The notes: generated from the sequence alone by a model not told the origin. 60,013 bases of DNA from an uncultured Burkholderiales bacterium (GCA_937949525.1 CALEDT010000005.1:1-60013), one strand, 5' to 3'; positions 1-8,413 are shown, numbered from the stretch's first letter. Numbers and translations: made by a program.

Positions 1-944
1 TGCGGCATGTGGAAGATCACGCCGATGAGTTGGCCCTCCGCCGTCTTGCGGACCTTGAAGCGCAGTTGATTGGGCAGGCGGAGGTTGTTGCCCCAGGCGG
101 ACACCGCGTGGTTGGTGACGGGGTAGCTCAGCCAGTGGCGATCCTCCGTCCGCGGCGCGTTCTTGCCGGTGGTAAAGGCGAACTGCGTGCGCAGCCCGAT
201 CTTGAGGACCGCGAGCGTCTTCATGAGCGCCTTCCAGTTTGGGTGCGGCGCGGTCTGCCAGATCAGCGCGCCCCGGTCGTCGCAGCCGATGGCGTGCGGC
301 CAATCCAGGGCGAGACAGTCGCGCCAGGGGCGCAGGGGCGCCTTCCCTGCCAGTGCGTTGTCCTCACCCCGGCCCTCTTCCACAGGGAGAGGGTGTAAAG
401 AGTAGGACCCCCAGCCGTTGCGGCTGCGGCCACCCAGGGTACCGTAACGGTCCATGAGCCAGAGCGCGCGTTGCAGGCGCGGGGCGTGTTCCTCGGGGAA
501 GGCGATGGACAGCGTGGCTTCCTCGCCGGCCTGGATGGCGGCGTTGGCTTTGAGGGTCGGTCTGCGTTCGCCGCGCGGTAGCGTGACCGGCCCATAACCC
601 AGATAAAGGTCGCTGGCGACGGCCTGAGGCACTTCCGGATGTGTGACCGTGGAGAAGCTAGGCCATTGCTCTTTCCGCAGGTGCCCCTCATCCCATCGGT
701 CCAGCCGGATGCGCACCTGACTCCTGCGGCTGTCTCCTCCGACATCGCTGGCCACGCCGAAGACTTGCCCCTCCTCCCGCAGCATCGCCGCCAGGTTGGG
801 GGCGAAGCCGTGCTCGGCGGCATACGCCACCCGCCACCACTGGCGAAGCTGCGCCTTGATGGGTGGCGTACGCCAGCGGCCGTTCTGCTGGGCGTCGCCG
901 AGGAAGGCGGGGGTGTCGAAGCGGGTGCTGAAACATTGTTTCAC
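1..944 (-). CDS. cmr1: Cmr1-like type III CRISPR RAMP protein, 3' end cut by the window edge
   Basis: The frame is open from a GTG at 944 to the left edge, with no stop inside the window. An AAGGAG ribosome site lies about 7 bases before this GTG. The N-terminus has TRFDTPAFLG followed by RTPPIKAQLRQWWRVAYA, the Cmr1-type opening in which a Pro-Pro-Ile-Lys/Trp-Trp-Arg segment follows the first RAMP strand. Near residue 175 comes RYGTLGGRSRNGWGS, the Gly-rich RAMP loop. The far end reads LRLPNQLRFKV, as in Cmr1 C-termini. Cmr1 proteins are subunits of the type III-B effector that binds crRNA and target RNA. The ring-nuclease-type gene lies just upstream on the same strand, 65 bp away, so the two are probably co-transcribed. 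Oddity: a REP-like palindrome is translated within it right after the Gly-rich loop. The family call is by motif only; another type III RAMP is possible. Confidence 0.72.
   Translation of the reverse strand, partial: MKQCFSTRFDTPAFLGDAQQNGRWRTPPIKAQLRQWWRVAYAAEHGFAPNLAAMLREEGQVFGVASDVGGDSRRSQVRIRLDRWDEGHLRKEQWPSFSTVTHPEVPQAVASDLYLGYGPVTLPRGERRPTLKANAAIQAGEEATLSIAFPEEHAPRLQRALWLMDRYGTLGGRSRNGWGSYSLHPLPVEEGRGEDNALAGKAPLRPWRDCLALDWPHAIGCDDRGALIWQTAPHPNWKALMKTLAVLKIGLRTQFAFTTGKNAPRTEDRHWLSYPVTNHAVSAWGNNLRLPNQLRFKVRKTAEGQLIGVIFHMP
361..395. repeat. REP-like palindrome embedded in the cmr1 reading frame
   Basis: The top strand reads CCTCACCCCGGCC followed by CCCTCTTCCACAGGGAGAGGG. The second part is a hairpin with a 9-bp stem (one T:G pair) and an ACA loop. 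This closely matches the GGGAGAGGG...CCGGGGTGAGG elements scattered between genes in many gamma- and some betaproteobacteria. Here it lies inside the Cmr1-like frame without breaking it, adding about a dozen residues (LHPLPVEEGRGED) after the Gly-rich loop. Confidence 0.7.
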
Positions 945-1009
945 CGGGCATCTCCTTTTTCGTTTGGCTATTCTGTCTCGTCGGGGCGCGGTGTCCCGGC
1001 TTGGCAAGC

Positions 1010-2224
1010 TTACTGCATGTCCATTGGACGGGAGAGTCCACGCTTTTGCGCAGGCTGCGGTCGGGGCGGGAGGTTCGGACAAGCGTGCTCCGCGATGGCG
1101 ATGTGCTGTGGCGGCAGCGTCAGTTCGAAGCGCACGTCGCGGCGCTTGCCGACGGCACGTATCCGGTAGGGGGCGGCGCCGGACTCGCCCAAGGCGCGCA
1201 CCAAGGCGTCGTGCAGTCGGGTCTTGGCGGGGCTGAACCACAGGCTGTCCATGCCCTTGGCCAGGGACTTCTCGAAGCCTTCGTACTCGGAGGAATGGGG
1301 GCCATAGGCGAGACGGCAGGTGGCCAGAAATTCCCGCGCGGCTTCCGGGTTGTAACCGTTCACGGAGCAGCGTACCGGCTCCGCGCCTCGTTTGCGGCGG
1401 CAGGCCATCCACGCGAGCAGGGCAAAGCTTTGGGCGGTCAGTTTCAGCGGCTCGCCGCCGGCGCAGGCGGTTCGTTGCTCCAGGTCGATGACGAGTTCCG
1501 GCTGGCGGACGCCGCAACGGGCAGCGGCGACGGTGCGTGAGAAGCTGGCATCGCCTTGCAGCAGCGCCTTGGGCAGGCCGTCGCGCAGGCGCACGAATGG
1601 AATGTCCGCCAATTCCACCCGCGCATTGCGGGCGTCCACGGTGATCTCCTGGTTGCCCTGCCGCGCGTGTATCGGGTGGTCGTAGGGGGTGGGGTAATAG
1701 AACGCCCGGTTGGTCTCGTAGGGCTCCGAGACCAGCACGTGCGACAGCCGGTCCTGCGCGCGGCCGTAGAGGGAGAGCGCGTAGCCCAGGTAATAGCCCA
1801 TGGTCTTGCGCCCGCCGGCCATGGAGACGTGCAGTTCGGAGTCCGGCGTTTGCGTCATCCGACGCACCGTCGTGGTGATGAAATCGGCGGCCAGGGTGTT
1901 CTGTTCCGGCGTGCGGATGTCGTCCAGCGGCTGGCCGTCGGCGTCGGGCAGCACGTGGATGTGTTGGGCGGTGAATGCGATGGGCGGCAGCTCATAGTCC
2001 CGCACCAGGCGGTGGAACCAGCCTTCGCCGGTGAGCAGGTTCAGGCGTGCATTTTCCGCGCCGGTGGCGGTGGTGATGAGATGGACCTCATGCGGAATCC
2101 AGCGTGTCTCGCCCCGGCAGGCCAGGGCGTACAGGGTTTCCGTGACCACCTGCGGCGTAAGGCCGGTGACGGCGAGGAGTATCCTGGTCGGAGGCGTCGT
2201 TTGGGCCTTCGGTCCTGTGTGCAT
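1010..2224 (-). CDS. CRISPR-associated CARF protein of the NE0113 family (ring nuclease / Csm6-like)
   Basis: A 404-residue protein. The ATG at 2224 is preferred to the GTG at 2230 because AGGAGGT sits directly upstream at optimal spacing from the ATG. The N-terminus ILLAVTGLTPQVVTETLYAL and the later SMAGGRKTMGYYLGYALSLYG are the nucleotide-binding segments of the CARF fold as found in TIGR02584/Cas_NE0113 proteins. CARF domains sense cyclic oligoadenylate made by the type III effector; members of this family have been annotated as cOA-degrading ring nucleases. The C-terminal half (from about residue 200) looks like a winged-helix or other accessory domain; I see no HEPN RxxxxH motif that I would trust. 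It is transcribed toward the Cmr1-like gene, so the pair belongs to one type III locus continuing to the left. Confidence 0.82.
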   Translation of the reverse strand: MHTGPKAQTTPPTRILLAVTGLTPQVVTETLYALACRGETRWIPHEVHLITTATGAENARLNLLTGEGWFHRLVRDYELPPIAFTAQHIHVLPDADGQPLDDIRTPEQNTLAADFITTTVRRMTQTPDSELHVSMAGGRKTMGYYLGYALSLYGRAQDRLSHVLVSEPYETNRAFYYPTPYDHPIHARQGNQEITVDARNARVELADIPFVRLRDGLPKALLQGDASFSRTVAAARCGVRQPELVIDLEQRTACAGGEPLKLTAQSFALLAWMACRRKRGAEPVRCSVNGYNPEAAREFLATCRLAYGPHSSEYEGFEKSLAKGMDSLWFSPAKTRLHDALVRALGESGAAPYRIRAVGKRRDVRFELTLPPQHIAIAEHACPNLPPRPQPAQKRGLSRPMDMQ

Positions 2225-2379
2225 GTCCACCTCCTCGCGTGTCGTTTGCCTGACGCATCGTAGCGATGACGCCCCGATCCATGCCGTGCTGCAAGCTTGC
2301 GGGCGTCAAGTTTTGTCATACTGGGACGATAAGCTACACTGAATCAATGGCTTCCCGAAAATTCTTCAAGGGGTACGAT

Positions 2380-3051
2380 ATGAAATCCATCTGGATCCTC
2401 GCTTTGCTCTCGTCGCTGCTGCTGTCGGGCTGCGCAACCAAGGAGTATGTGCGGGAATACGTGCGCAGCCAGGTGCAGCCGGTGGGCGAGCAGGTCACCC
2501 GTCTGGACCAGCGTGTCAACCAGTCGGATGCGGTGGCGCGCGCGAACGAGGCGCGTCTGGATGAGTTGGTGGCGAAGCTGGAGGCTCAGGGTGTCCGGGT
2601 GGCGCGCACCGAGGCCGATATCGCCCAGTTGTCGCGTACCGCCCGTGAAGCCTTGGAGCGGGCGGAGGAGGCGCGGCACCTGGCCCAGGGCAAGCTGATC
2701 TACGAGGTCATGTTGTCCAACGACCGCCTCAAGTTCGCGACTGGCAGCGCGGTGTTGAGCCAAGCGGCCAAGGCCGAATTGGACGCCTTCGCCAAGACAC
2801 TGGTGGATGACGATTTCAACGTTTACATCGAGATCCAGGGGCATACCGACAGCACCGGTTCCGCCGCCGGCAACCTGCGTCTGGGCGAGGCGCGTGCCGA
2901 GGCGGTGCGCCGCCATCTGCACCTGGAGGCAGGCATTCCGCTGCACCGGCTGGCGACCATCTCCTACGGCCAGAGCGCGCCGGTGGCGAGCAACGCCACG
3001 CGCGCCGGACGCGAACAGAACCGGCGCGTGGTGCTGGTAGTCATCCACTGA
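2380..3051 (+). CDS. OmpA-family peptidoglycan-binding lipoprotein
   Basis: A 223-residue protein starting at ATG 2380, with AAGGGG upstream. In-frame starts back to 2266 would put extra residues before a clear lipoprotein signal, so they are rejected. The signal ends in the lipobox LLSGC, making Cys18 the lipidated residue. Residues about 20-105 are charged, heptad-like and probably coiled coil. Residues about 120-223 form an OmpA C-terminal domain with EIQGHTDSTGS and REQNRRV, the elements that bind diaminopimelate in the cell wall. The predicted role is tethering the outer membrane to peptidoglycan. It is divergent from the CARF gene across 155 bp, which must hold both promoters. The Asn after HTDSTGSAAG and the Arg of RAE are in the usual places. 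Confidence 0.88.
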   Translation: MKSIWILALLSSLLLSGCATKEYVREYVRSQVQPVGEQVTRLDQRVNQSDAVARANEARLDELVAKLEAQGVRVARTEADIAQLSRTAREALERAEEARHLAQGKLIYEVMLSNDRLKFATGSAVLSQAAKAELDAFAKTLVDDDFNVYIEIQGHTDSTGSAAGNLRLGEARAEAVRRHLHLEAGIPLHRLATISYGQSAPVASNATRAGREQNRRVVLVVIH

Positions 3052-3120
3052 GCCGGCCGCGGCGCGCTGCCGCGGCATCATCGCAACCCGGGGCGCGAGA
3101 CCCCGCATGAAGGAAGTCCT

Positions 3121-3462
3121 ATGTCACAACCCACAGCAAGCGGTTTGATCATCGAAGACCTCGCCCTGGGCGAGGGTGATCCGGCGGCGGCCGGCCAAGT
3201 CGTACGTGTGCATTACACCGGCTGGCTGACCGACGGGCGCAAGTTCGACTCCAGCGTCGATCGCGACGAGCCTTTTGATTTTCCGCTCGGCCGGGGCCAT
3301 GTCATTCGCGGCTGGGATGAGGGGGTGGCCGGCATGCGCGTGGGGGGGCGGCGCAAACTGACCATACCGCCCGAGCTTGGCTATGGCGCTCGCGGCGCGG
3401 GTGGTGTCATCCCGCCCAATGCCACGCTGGTGTTCGAGGTGGAGTTGCTGGCGATCCGCTGA
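3121..3462 (+). CDS. FKBP-type peptidyl-prolyl cis-trans isomerase
   Basis: A 113-residue single-domain FKBP without signal peptide, so cytoplasmic. It has the whole family signature: [38 protein letters not shown], then [19 protein letters not shown]. The aromatic pocket residues (Tyr, Phe-Asp, Trp, Tyr) are present. The length is typical of minimal FKBPs. AGGAAG lies 8 bases before the ATG. It follows the OmpA-like gene by 69 bp on the same strand and may share its transcript. It converges on the pap gene. Confidence 0.93.
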   Translation: MSQPTASGLIIEDLALGEGDPAAAGQVVRVHYTGWLTDGRKFDSSVDRDEPFDFPLGRGHVIRGWDEGVAGMRVGGRRKLTIPPELGYGARGAGGVIPPNATLVFEVELLAIR

Positions 3463-3472
3463 GCGCGAGGCC

Positions 3473-3495
3473 GGGCGGCAGGGTCTCAGCCGCCC
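3473..3495. terminator. Possible bidirectional hairpin between convergent fkbp and pap
   Basis: GGGCGGC at 3473-3479 pairs perfectly with GCCGCCC at 3489-3495 across a 9-base loop. The loop contains the pap stop codon. The plus side continues into a T-rich but not pure T stretch, so it is a weak intrinsic terminator at best. Confidence 0.35.
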
Positions 3496-4994
3496 TTGGT
3501 CTTGTTCTTGCGTCCGTTCAGTTTTGCCTCGATGCGCTCGCACAGCGTGCGCAATACTTGGATGCGGGCGTGGTACTTGTCATTGGCCGGCACCAGGGTC
3601 CAGGGGGCGATCTCGGTGCTGGTGCGGTCGACCATGTCGCACACCGCCTGTTCGTATTCAGCCCATTTCTCGCGGTTGCGCCAATCCTCGTCGGTGATCT
3701 TGAAGCGTTTGAAGCCGGTGCTCTCGCGCGCCTTGAATCGCTTCAACTGTTCGTCGGCGGTGATCGCCAGCCAGAACTTGACCACCACCATGTCGTGCTC
3801 GACCAGTTGCGTTTCGAACTCGTTGATTTCGTTGTAGGCGCGCATCCAGTCATATTCGCTGCAGTAGCCCTCCACGCGTTCCACCAGTACGCGCCCGTAC
3901 CAGGAACGATCGAATAGCGTGAAGCGGCCACGGCGTGGCAGGTGGCGCCAGAAGCGCCACAGGTAGGGATGGGCCTTTTCCTCGTCGGTGGGTGCGGCGA
4001 TGGGAATCACTTGGTAGATGCGCGCGTCCAGCGCGCCGGTGATGCGCCGGATGCTGCCGCCCTTGCCGGCGGCGTCCGAGCCTTCGAACACGCACACCAC
4101 CGAGATGTCCTTGAAACCGGCATGGCGCGTGAGCAGATTGAGCCGGCCCTGCAGGTCTTCCAGTTGCTCCTGATAGCGGGGCTTGCTCAGCGATTGGGAC
4201 TGATCCAGCGCCTTGAGCACATGCAAGGTGTCGACGCGGGGTGGCGTCGGCGGCGCGGGTGCGTGATGAGCCACCGACTCGGGTTCGTCCAGCCGGCGAC
4301 GCAGGCTGTCCAGCAGGATGCGGCTGAAGGTCAGGGCGCGATAGCGTTCGTCCGCGCCCTCGATGATGTACCACGGCGCGAGCGCCGTGCTGGTGGTGCG
4401 CAGGCATTGCGAGCTGACGCGGAAGAATTCGTCGTATAAGCGAAAGTGGCGCCAGTCCCGCTCGGTGACGCGCCAGCGCGTGCGCGGATCCTTCTCCAGC
4501 GCCTTCAACCGTTTTTCCTGGCGCGGTTTGGACAGGTGGAACCAGTACTTGAGGATCAGCGCGCCTTCGTCCGCGAGCATCCGCTCGAACCGGTTGATGC
4601 GCGTCATGGCTTTTTCCAGCGCGCCGTTGCCGATCTCGCCGTACACGCGGGCCAGCAGCGGCAGGCTGTACCAGGAGCCCTGGAACACGCCGATCTTGCC
4701 CTTGGCCGGCAGCAGGCGCCAGAAGCGCCACATGGGCGGGCGGTCGCGTTCTTCGTCGGATGGCTCGCCCATGCCGTGCGTCTCGATGTGACGCGGGTCC
4801 AGCCATGCGTTGAGCAGGTTGACCGACTCGCTGCGGCCGGCACCGTCCACCCCGCCGATCAACAGGATGACCGGAAAGGGCCGGCGGCTGATCAGATCGA
4901 ACTGCGCGTCCAGCAGGGCTTCACGCAGTCCGGGGACTTGCTGGTCGTAGGTTTTCTTGTCGACTTTGTGACCCAGCTCGGCGGATTCGAACAT
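3486..4994 (-). CDS. pap: Polyphosphate:AMP phosphotransferase (two-domain PPK2)
   Basis: A 502-residue tandem PPK2 protein. The ATG at 4994 (MFESAELGHK) is chosen over 5039 because it lies 13 bp after the cytochrome stop and begins the conserved region. Domain 1 (about 1-240) has a degenerate Walker A, GGVDGAGRSE, with Arg in place of Lys. Domain 2 (about 270-495) has a canonical one, EGSDAAGKGGS near residue 310, plus FDRSWYGRVLVERVEGY and the lid motif typical of PPK2. In class II PPK2 enzymes the C-terminal domain is the catalytic one, which fits. The reaction is polyP + AMP to ADP in the cytoplasm. It is the last gene of a four-gene run (fur-like, dctP-like, cytochrome c, pap) with 11-13 bp gaps. 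Confidence 0.93.
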   Translation of the reverse strand: MFESAELGHKVDKKTYDQQVPGLREALLDAQFDLISRRPFPVILLIGGVDGAGRSESVNLLNAWLDPRHIETHGMGEPSDEERDRPPMWRFWRLLPAKGKIGVFQGSWYSLPLLARVYGEIGNGALEKAMTRINRFERMLADEGALILKYWFHLSKPRQEKRLKALEKDPRTRWRVTERDWRHFRLYDEFFRVSSQCLRTTSTALAPWYIIEGADERYRALTFSRILLDSLRRRLDEPESVAHHAPAPPTPPRVDTLHVLKALDQSQSLSKPRYQEQLEDLQGRLNLLTRHAGFKDISVVCVFEGSDAAGKGGSIRRITGALDARIYQVIPIAAPTDEEKAHPYLWRFWRHLPRRGRFTLFDRSWYGRVLVERVEGYCSEYDWMRAYNEINEFETQLVEHDMVVVKFWLAITADEQLKRFKARESTGFKRFKITDEDWRNREKWAEYEQAVCDMVDRTSTEIAPWTLVPANDKYHARIQVLRTLCERIEAKLNGRKNKTKGG

Positions 4995-5007
4995 GGTGCG
5001 GGCCGCG

Positions 5008-5418
5008 TCAGAAGGTTGCGATGTAGCGCGCCACCGCATCCACCTCGGCCTCGCTCAGGGCCTTGGCGAACGGCACCATGGTGGCGGTCTGCGCGCCGAC
5101 CGTCTTGCCGGCGCGGTAGTCGCGCAACTTGCCGGCGATCTCGTCGGCGGATTGTCCGGCCAGCTTGGGAAACGGTCCCATGCCCTGACCGCTGGCGCCA
5201 TGGCAGCTCAGGCAGTTGGCGGCATACTTGAGCCGCCCGACATCGGGCTCTGCGTCGCCGGCGGCTACAGGCGCGGCCACCGGCAGCGGGGCTTCGTCGG
5301 CTTGTTCGGCGGTCACGGCCGCCTGCGGCGCGGGCGCGGCGGTTTCCTGCGCCGCGTCGCGCTGGCCGCAGCCGGCAAGCGCCAGCGCGGTGATGAGGAG
5401 GAAGGGGCTGGATCGCAT
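5008..5418 (-). CDS. Lipoprotein class I cytochrome c
   Basis: A 136-residue protein. The signal ends in ALAGC, so Cys17 is probably lipidated and the protein membrane-anchored in the periplasm. An Ala/Pro/Glu linker (about 20-58) leads to a cytochrome c domain with one CLSCH heme site (Cys69, Cys72, His73) and a likely axial Met at about 114 (TATMVPFA). The pattern KYAANCLSCHGASGQGMGPF resembles cytochrome c553/c4 half-domains. It donates or accepts electrons in a periplasmic chain; the partner is not visible here. It lies 12 bp after the TRAP-type binding protein and 13 bp before pap. Confidence 0.9.
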   Translation of the reverse strand: MRSSPFLLITALALAGCGQRDAAQETAAPAPQAAVTAEQADEAPLPVAAPVAAGDAEPDVGRLKYAANCLSCHGASGQGMGPFPKLAGQSADEIAGKLRDYRAGKTVGAQTATMVPFAKALSEAEVDAVARYIATF

Positions 5419-5430
5419 GTCGGGTCCGTC

Positions 5431-6504
5431 CTATTTGGTGAAGTAGATGAAATTGGCATAGGACGCTTCGCCGACCTTGAACCACTGGATCTGGCTGTCG
5501 CGGAAGCTGCGCCAAGCCTTGTAGATGCGCGCGAACTCCGGGTTCTTCGCCGCCTCGGCGTCATACAGCGCGAACGCCGCCTTGCGCGCGGCGTCCATCA
5601 CGTCGCGCGGAAACGCGCGCAGGCGCACGCCTTGTTGCACCAGGCGGATCAGGGCGGGCGGGTTGCGCGCATCGTAGCGGGCCAGCATCGACTGGTTGGC
5701 CTCGGCGCAGGCGCATTCGAAGGCGGCGCGATACGTCGGCGGCAGCGCCTGCCAGTGTTTCAGGTTGACGTAGAACGACAATTGCGGCCCACCTTCCCAC
5801 CAGCCGGGGTAATAGTAGTTGCGTGCGATCTTGTGGAAGCCGAGCTTCTCGTCGTCATAGGGGCCGACCCACTCGGCGGCATCGATGGTGCCGCGTTCCA
5901 GCGCCGGGTAGACATCGCTGCCCGGCAGGGTCATCGGCACCGCGCCCAGCGAAGCCATGATCTGGCCGCCGATGCCGGGGATGCGCATCTTCAGCCCGCG
6001 CAGGTCGGCCAGCGAGCGAATCTCCTTGCGGAACCAGCCGCCCATCTGCGCGCCGGTGTTGCCGCCGGGAAACTGGATGACGTTGTGGCGCGCGAACAGC
6101 GGCCGCATCAGCTCGATGCCGCCGCCGGCGCTCATCCAGGCATTCTGTTGGCGCGCGGTCAGGCCGAACGGCAGTGCGCAGTCGAAGGCGAAGGCCATGT
6201 CCTTGCCGACGTAGTAATAACTGGCGCTGTGGCCGCATTCCACGCTGCCGTCGCGCACCGCGTCGAGCACCTGCAGGCCGGGCACCAGCTCGCCGCCGGC
6301 ATGCACGCGCAGCGTGAAACGGCCTTCGGTCAGTTCGGCCACGCGCCGGGCCAGGTCTTCGCTGGCACCGTAGATGGTGTCCAGGCTCTTGGGGAAGCTG
6401 GACGCGAGCCGCCAGCGCACGGTGGGGCCGCTGGCGGATGCGCCCGCGGCCAGCGCCGCCGCCATGCCGGCACCGGCGCCGCGCAGAAAGCCACGTCTGT
6501 GCAT
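5431..6504 (-). CDS. TRAP-type (DctP/TAXI-like) solute-binding protein with Tat-like signal
   Basis: A 357-residue periplasmic binding protein. The N-terminus MHRRGFLRGAGAGMAAALAA is a twin-arginine-like signal. The mature part has the DctP fold elements WRLASSFPKSLDTIYG, the conserved long helix with LADLRGLKMRIPGIGG (strongly typical of TRAP receptors for mannitol/chloroaromatic or keto-acid-type ligands), and a C-terminal helix ending in VGEASYANFIYF. No DctQ or DctM membrane subunit is in the window, so it is an orphan receptor or works with a distant transporter. It follows the Fur-family gene by 11 bp and precedes the cytochrome by 12 bp. Confidence 0.88.
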   Translation of the reverse strand: MHRRGFLRGAGAGMAAALAAGASASGPTVRWRLASSFPKSLDTIYGASEDLARRVAELTEGRFTLRVHAGGELVPGLQVLDAVRDGSVECGHSASYYYVGKDMAFAFDCALPFGLTARQQNAWMSAGGGIELMRPLFARHNVIQFPGGNTGAQMGGWFRKEIRSLADLRGLKMRIPGIGGQIMASLGAVPMTLPGSDVYPALERGTIDAAEWVGPYDDEKLGFHKIARNYYYPGWWEGGPQLSFYVNLKHWQALPPTYRAAFECACAEANQSMLARYDARNPPALIRLVQQGVRLRAFPRDVMDAARKAAFALYDAEAAKNPEFARIYKAWRSFRDSQIQWFKVGEASYANFIYFTK

Positions 6505-6515
6505 GGCCGTAAGAT

Positions 6516-6944
6516 TCAGGCGGCCGGGCGGATGCGCACGATCACGTCGATGCTGTCGGCGAGCATGCCTTCCGGCACCCTGGGCATGCCGGCGATGCGC
6601 AGATCGTCACCGGGAATGTCGGTCAGTTCGCCGCTGACGATGTTGTAGAAATGATGGTGCGGTGCGGTGTTGGGGTCGTAGAACACTTTGCTGGGGTCGA
6701 CGATGACCTCGCGGATCAGACCCTTTTCCAGGAACAGCTTCAGCGTGTTGTACACCGTGGCCTTGGAGGTCTCGCTATGTTCGCTGTTGACCACCGCCAG
6801 GATCTGGTCCGCGGACTGATGTTCACAGCGCGAGAACAGCGCGCGCGCGATCTCGATGCGCTGGTGTGTGGGGGCGATGCCGTGCTGGCGCAGCATGTCG
6901 CTGATACGGTCGCGCGTGAGGGTGGGCAATGGCAGGGAGCGCAT
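6516..6944 (-). CDS. Fur-family metal/peroxide-responsive regulator
   Basis: A 142-residue protein with an N-terminal winged helix (HGIAPTHQRIEIARALFSRCEHQSADQIL; recognition helix around SKATVYNTLKLF) and a C-terminal dimer/metal domain with TAPHHHFYNIVSGEL. It has one Cys in total, so the CxxC structural zinc site of classical Fur or PerR is absent. That places it with the Cys-poor branch seen in Irr- or Mur-like proteins; the sensed signal cannot be stated. It is the first gene of the fur-dctP-cytochrome-pap run, so autoregulation of that run is plausible. The 59 bp upstream separate it from the stop of the next operon. Confidence 0.88.
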   Translation of the reverse strand: MRSLPLPTLTRDRISDMLRQHGIAPTHQRIEIARALFSRCEHQSADQILAVVNSEHSETSKATVYNTLKLFLEKGLIREVIVDPSKVFYDPNTAPHHHFYNIVSGELTDIPGDDLRIAGMPRVPEGMLADSIDVIVRIRPAA

Positions 6945-7003
6945 GATCGGCGTGCCAACGAGTCACGAAATGGACACATTCTAACGCCGATTGCAAACCA
7001 TTT

Positions 7004-8413
7004 TCAGGGCCGGGTGAACAGGTGCAGGCCGGATGCGCTGCCGTCACCGGTTTGCAGGATGGTCGAGAACATCAGGCCGGATGCGTCCTGGCCGAGGAAG
7101 TTGCCGGTGAAGGAACTGGCGTTGGGCGAAAATGCCGGACAGCCGACGCAGCTTCCGGCACTGTAGTTGCCGCTGAAGAAGCCGGATGCCGAGGTGGGGG
7201 CATAGCTGGCGATGCCCTGCAGGCCCGAGAAACTCATGTCGTTGACGGTAAAGCCCAGGTTGTTGATGCTGACGGTGCGTTGGCCGAAGTCGACGCCGAT
7301 GCTGCCGCTGACGGCGTCGAGAAATCCTCCACCCGGTACGAAGGTGACCACGCCCACCGTCGGCATGCTGCGCGTGGCCTGGCCGACCATGTAGTGGAAT
7401 TCCGGGCCGACGTCGTCCAGTGGCATGCCGGCGGAAGTCAATGTGAACGTACCCGACTCTGAACGGTTCCATTTGCCCCACGTGACCTTGCTGCCATCGC
7501 TGAGGGATCGGGTGCCAAAATCGAAATTGTCGGCCTGGCCCTGACTGGCAAACAGTCCGGTTGGGCTTCCGACGCTGACGAGCGCGCCGGTTGCGGTGGT
7601 GACGACTTGCTGCGCAGGATATTCGTTGGTGGTGGCGATCGAGGCGAACGATTCGTCTTGTTCCAGTGAATAGCTCATGCCGACCACCTGCCAGTCGCCG
7701 AAGCCGCTGCCGGAGCCGGCCGGGTTGCTGGTGAAGTCGGTGTTCAGATCCAGTTTGGGCATCGACGGATCGCTCAAGCCCGCGGGCAGTTCGTATACCT
7801 GGCGCCCGGCCTGTAGTGCGGCGATGGCGCCCGCCAGGTCGACCGGGGCCAGATCCTTGCCGCTTGCCACGGCCGTTTGCGCCACCACGGCGATGGCGGA
7901 TTGCAGTTGTGCCGGTCCCACGGCGTTGATGCTGGGCATCGCGGCGGCCAGTTCGCCGGCCAGCGCGAACTGGGGATCCAGTTCCAGCGCCTTCTCGAAC
8001 AGCGCCTTGGCTTCGGCGAAGCGGCCCTGGTCCTGGGCGTCGAGTGCCTCGGAGAACAGCTTGAAAGCCTCGAAGTTGGTGGTGTGCACGCGTTCCAGGC
8101 TTTCGCGGACTTCGGCCGGCAGGTCTTCCAGGGCGATGTTCAGCCTGCGCAGCAGTTCGCGCACGATCTTTTTCTGTACCGTGAAAAAGGCGGACAGATC
8201 GCCGGTTTCGCGGCTGCCGCCCAGCGTCCGGCCGGTGGTGCTGTCGATGATCGCGCTTTCCAGGCCAAATTGTTGTGCCCGGGCGGGTGTGACCGCCGAC
8301 ATCGGCGCCAGGGCACCCAGCGCCAGCATGACGATGGCTGCGGCTCGCGCGCCTGCGGGCAACGTCGAGGAATGGAATCTGTTGGAAGCCGCTGTTCGCT
8401 CGTATCGCATCAT
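7004..8413 (-). CDS. Secreted TPR protein with C-terminal domain like SLAM-dependent surface proteins
   Basis: A 469-residue protein with a Sec signal ending near TPARA|QQF; there is no lipobox. Residues about 60-130 carry RELLRRLNIALEDLP and a TPR (FEAFKLFSEALDAQDQGRF...), which resembles the TPR paired with CsgG/FlgO-like domains. The C-terminal half has VTWGKWN, FHYMVGQAT, a stretch VDFGQRTVSINNLGF, then Gly/Ser-rich strands with SGFFSGNYSAG and SFTGNFLGQDASGLMF. That order (GxW, HY-GxP, VDFG, FxG...GAxG) matches the barrel of transferrin-binding-protein-like, SLAM-dependent surface proteins. The ATG at 8413 overlaps the previous stop (ATGA), so translation is coupled to the FecR/CsgG-like gene. 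It is the last gene of the TPS operon. The substrate role is inferred. Confidence 0.65.
   Translation of the reverse strand: MMRYERTAASNRFHSSTLPAGARAAAIVMLALGALAPMSAVTPARAQQFGLESAIIDSTTGRTLGGSRETGDLSAFFTVQKKIVRELLRRLNIALEDLPAEVRESLERVHTTNFEAFKLFSEALDAQDQGRFAEAKALFEKALELDPQFALAGELAAAMPSINAVGPAQLQSAIAVVAQTAVASGKDLAPVDLAGAIAALQAGRQVYELPAGLSDPSMPKLDLNTDFTSNPAGSGSGFGDWQVVGMSYSLEQDESFASIATTNEYPAQQVVTTATGALVSVGSPTGLFASQGQADNFDFGTRSLSDGSKVTWGKWNRSESGTFTLTSAGMPLDDVGPEFHYMVGQATRSMPTVGVVTFVPGGGFLDAVSGSIGVDFGQRTVSINNLGFTVNDMSFSGLQGIASYAPTSASGFFSGNYSAGSCVGCPAFSPNASSFTGNFLGQDASGLMFSTILQTGDGSASGLHLFTRP

Noticed and set aside
1-2224. A CRISPR array near the cas genes
   Set aside because: I found no regularly spaced direct repeats anywhere in the window.
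4993-6648. 551-aa plus-strand frame
   Set aside because: Runs opposite to the cytochrome and TRAP receptor genes, whose motifs are unambiguous.
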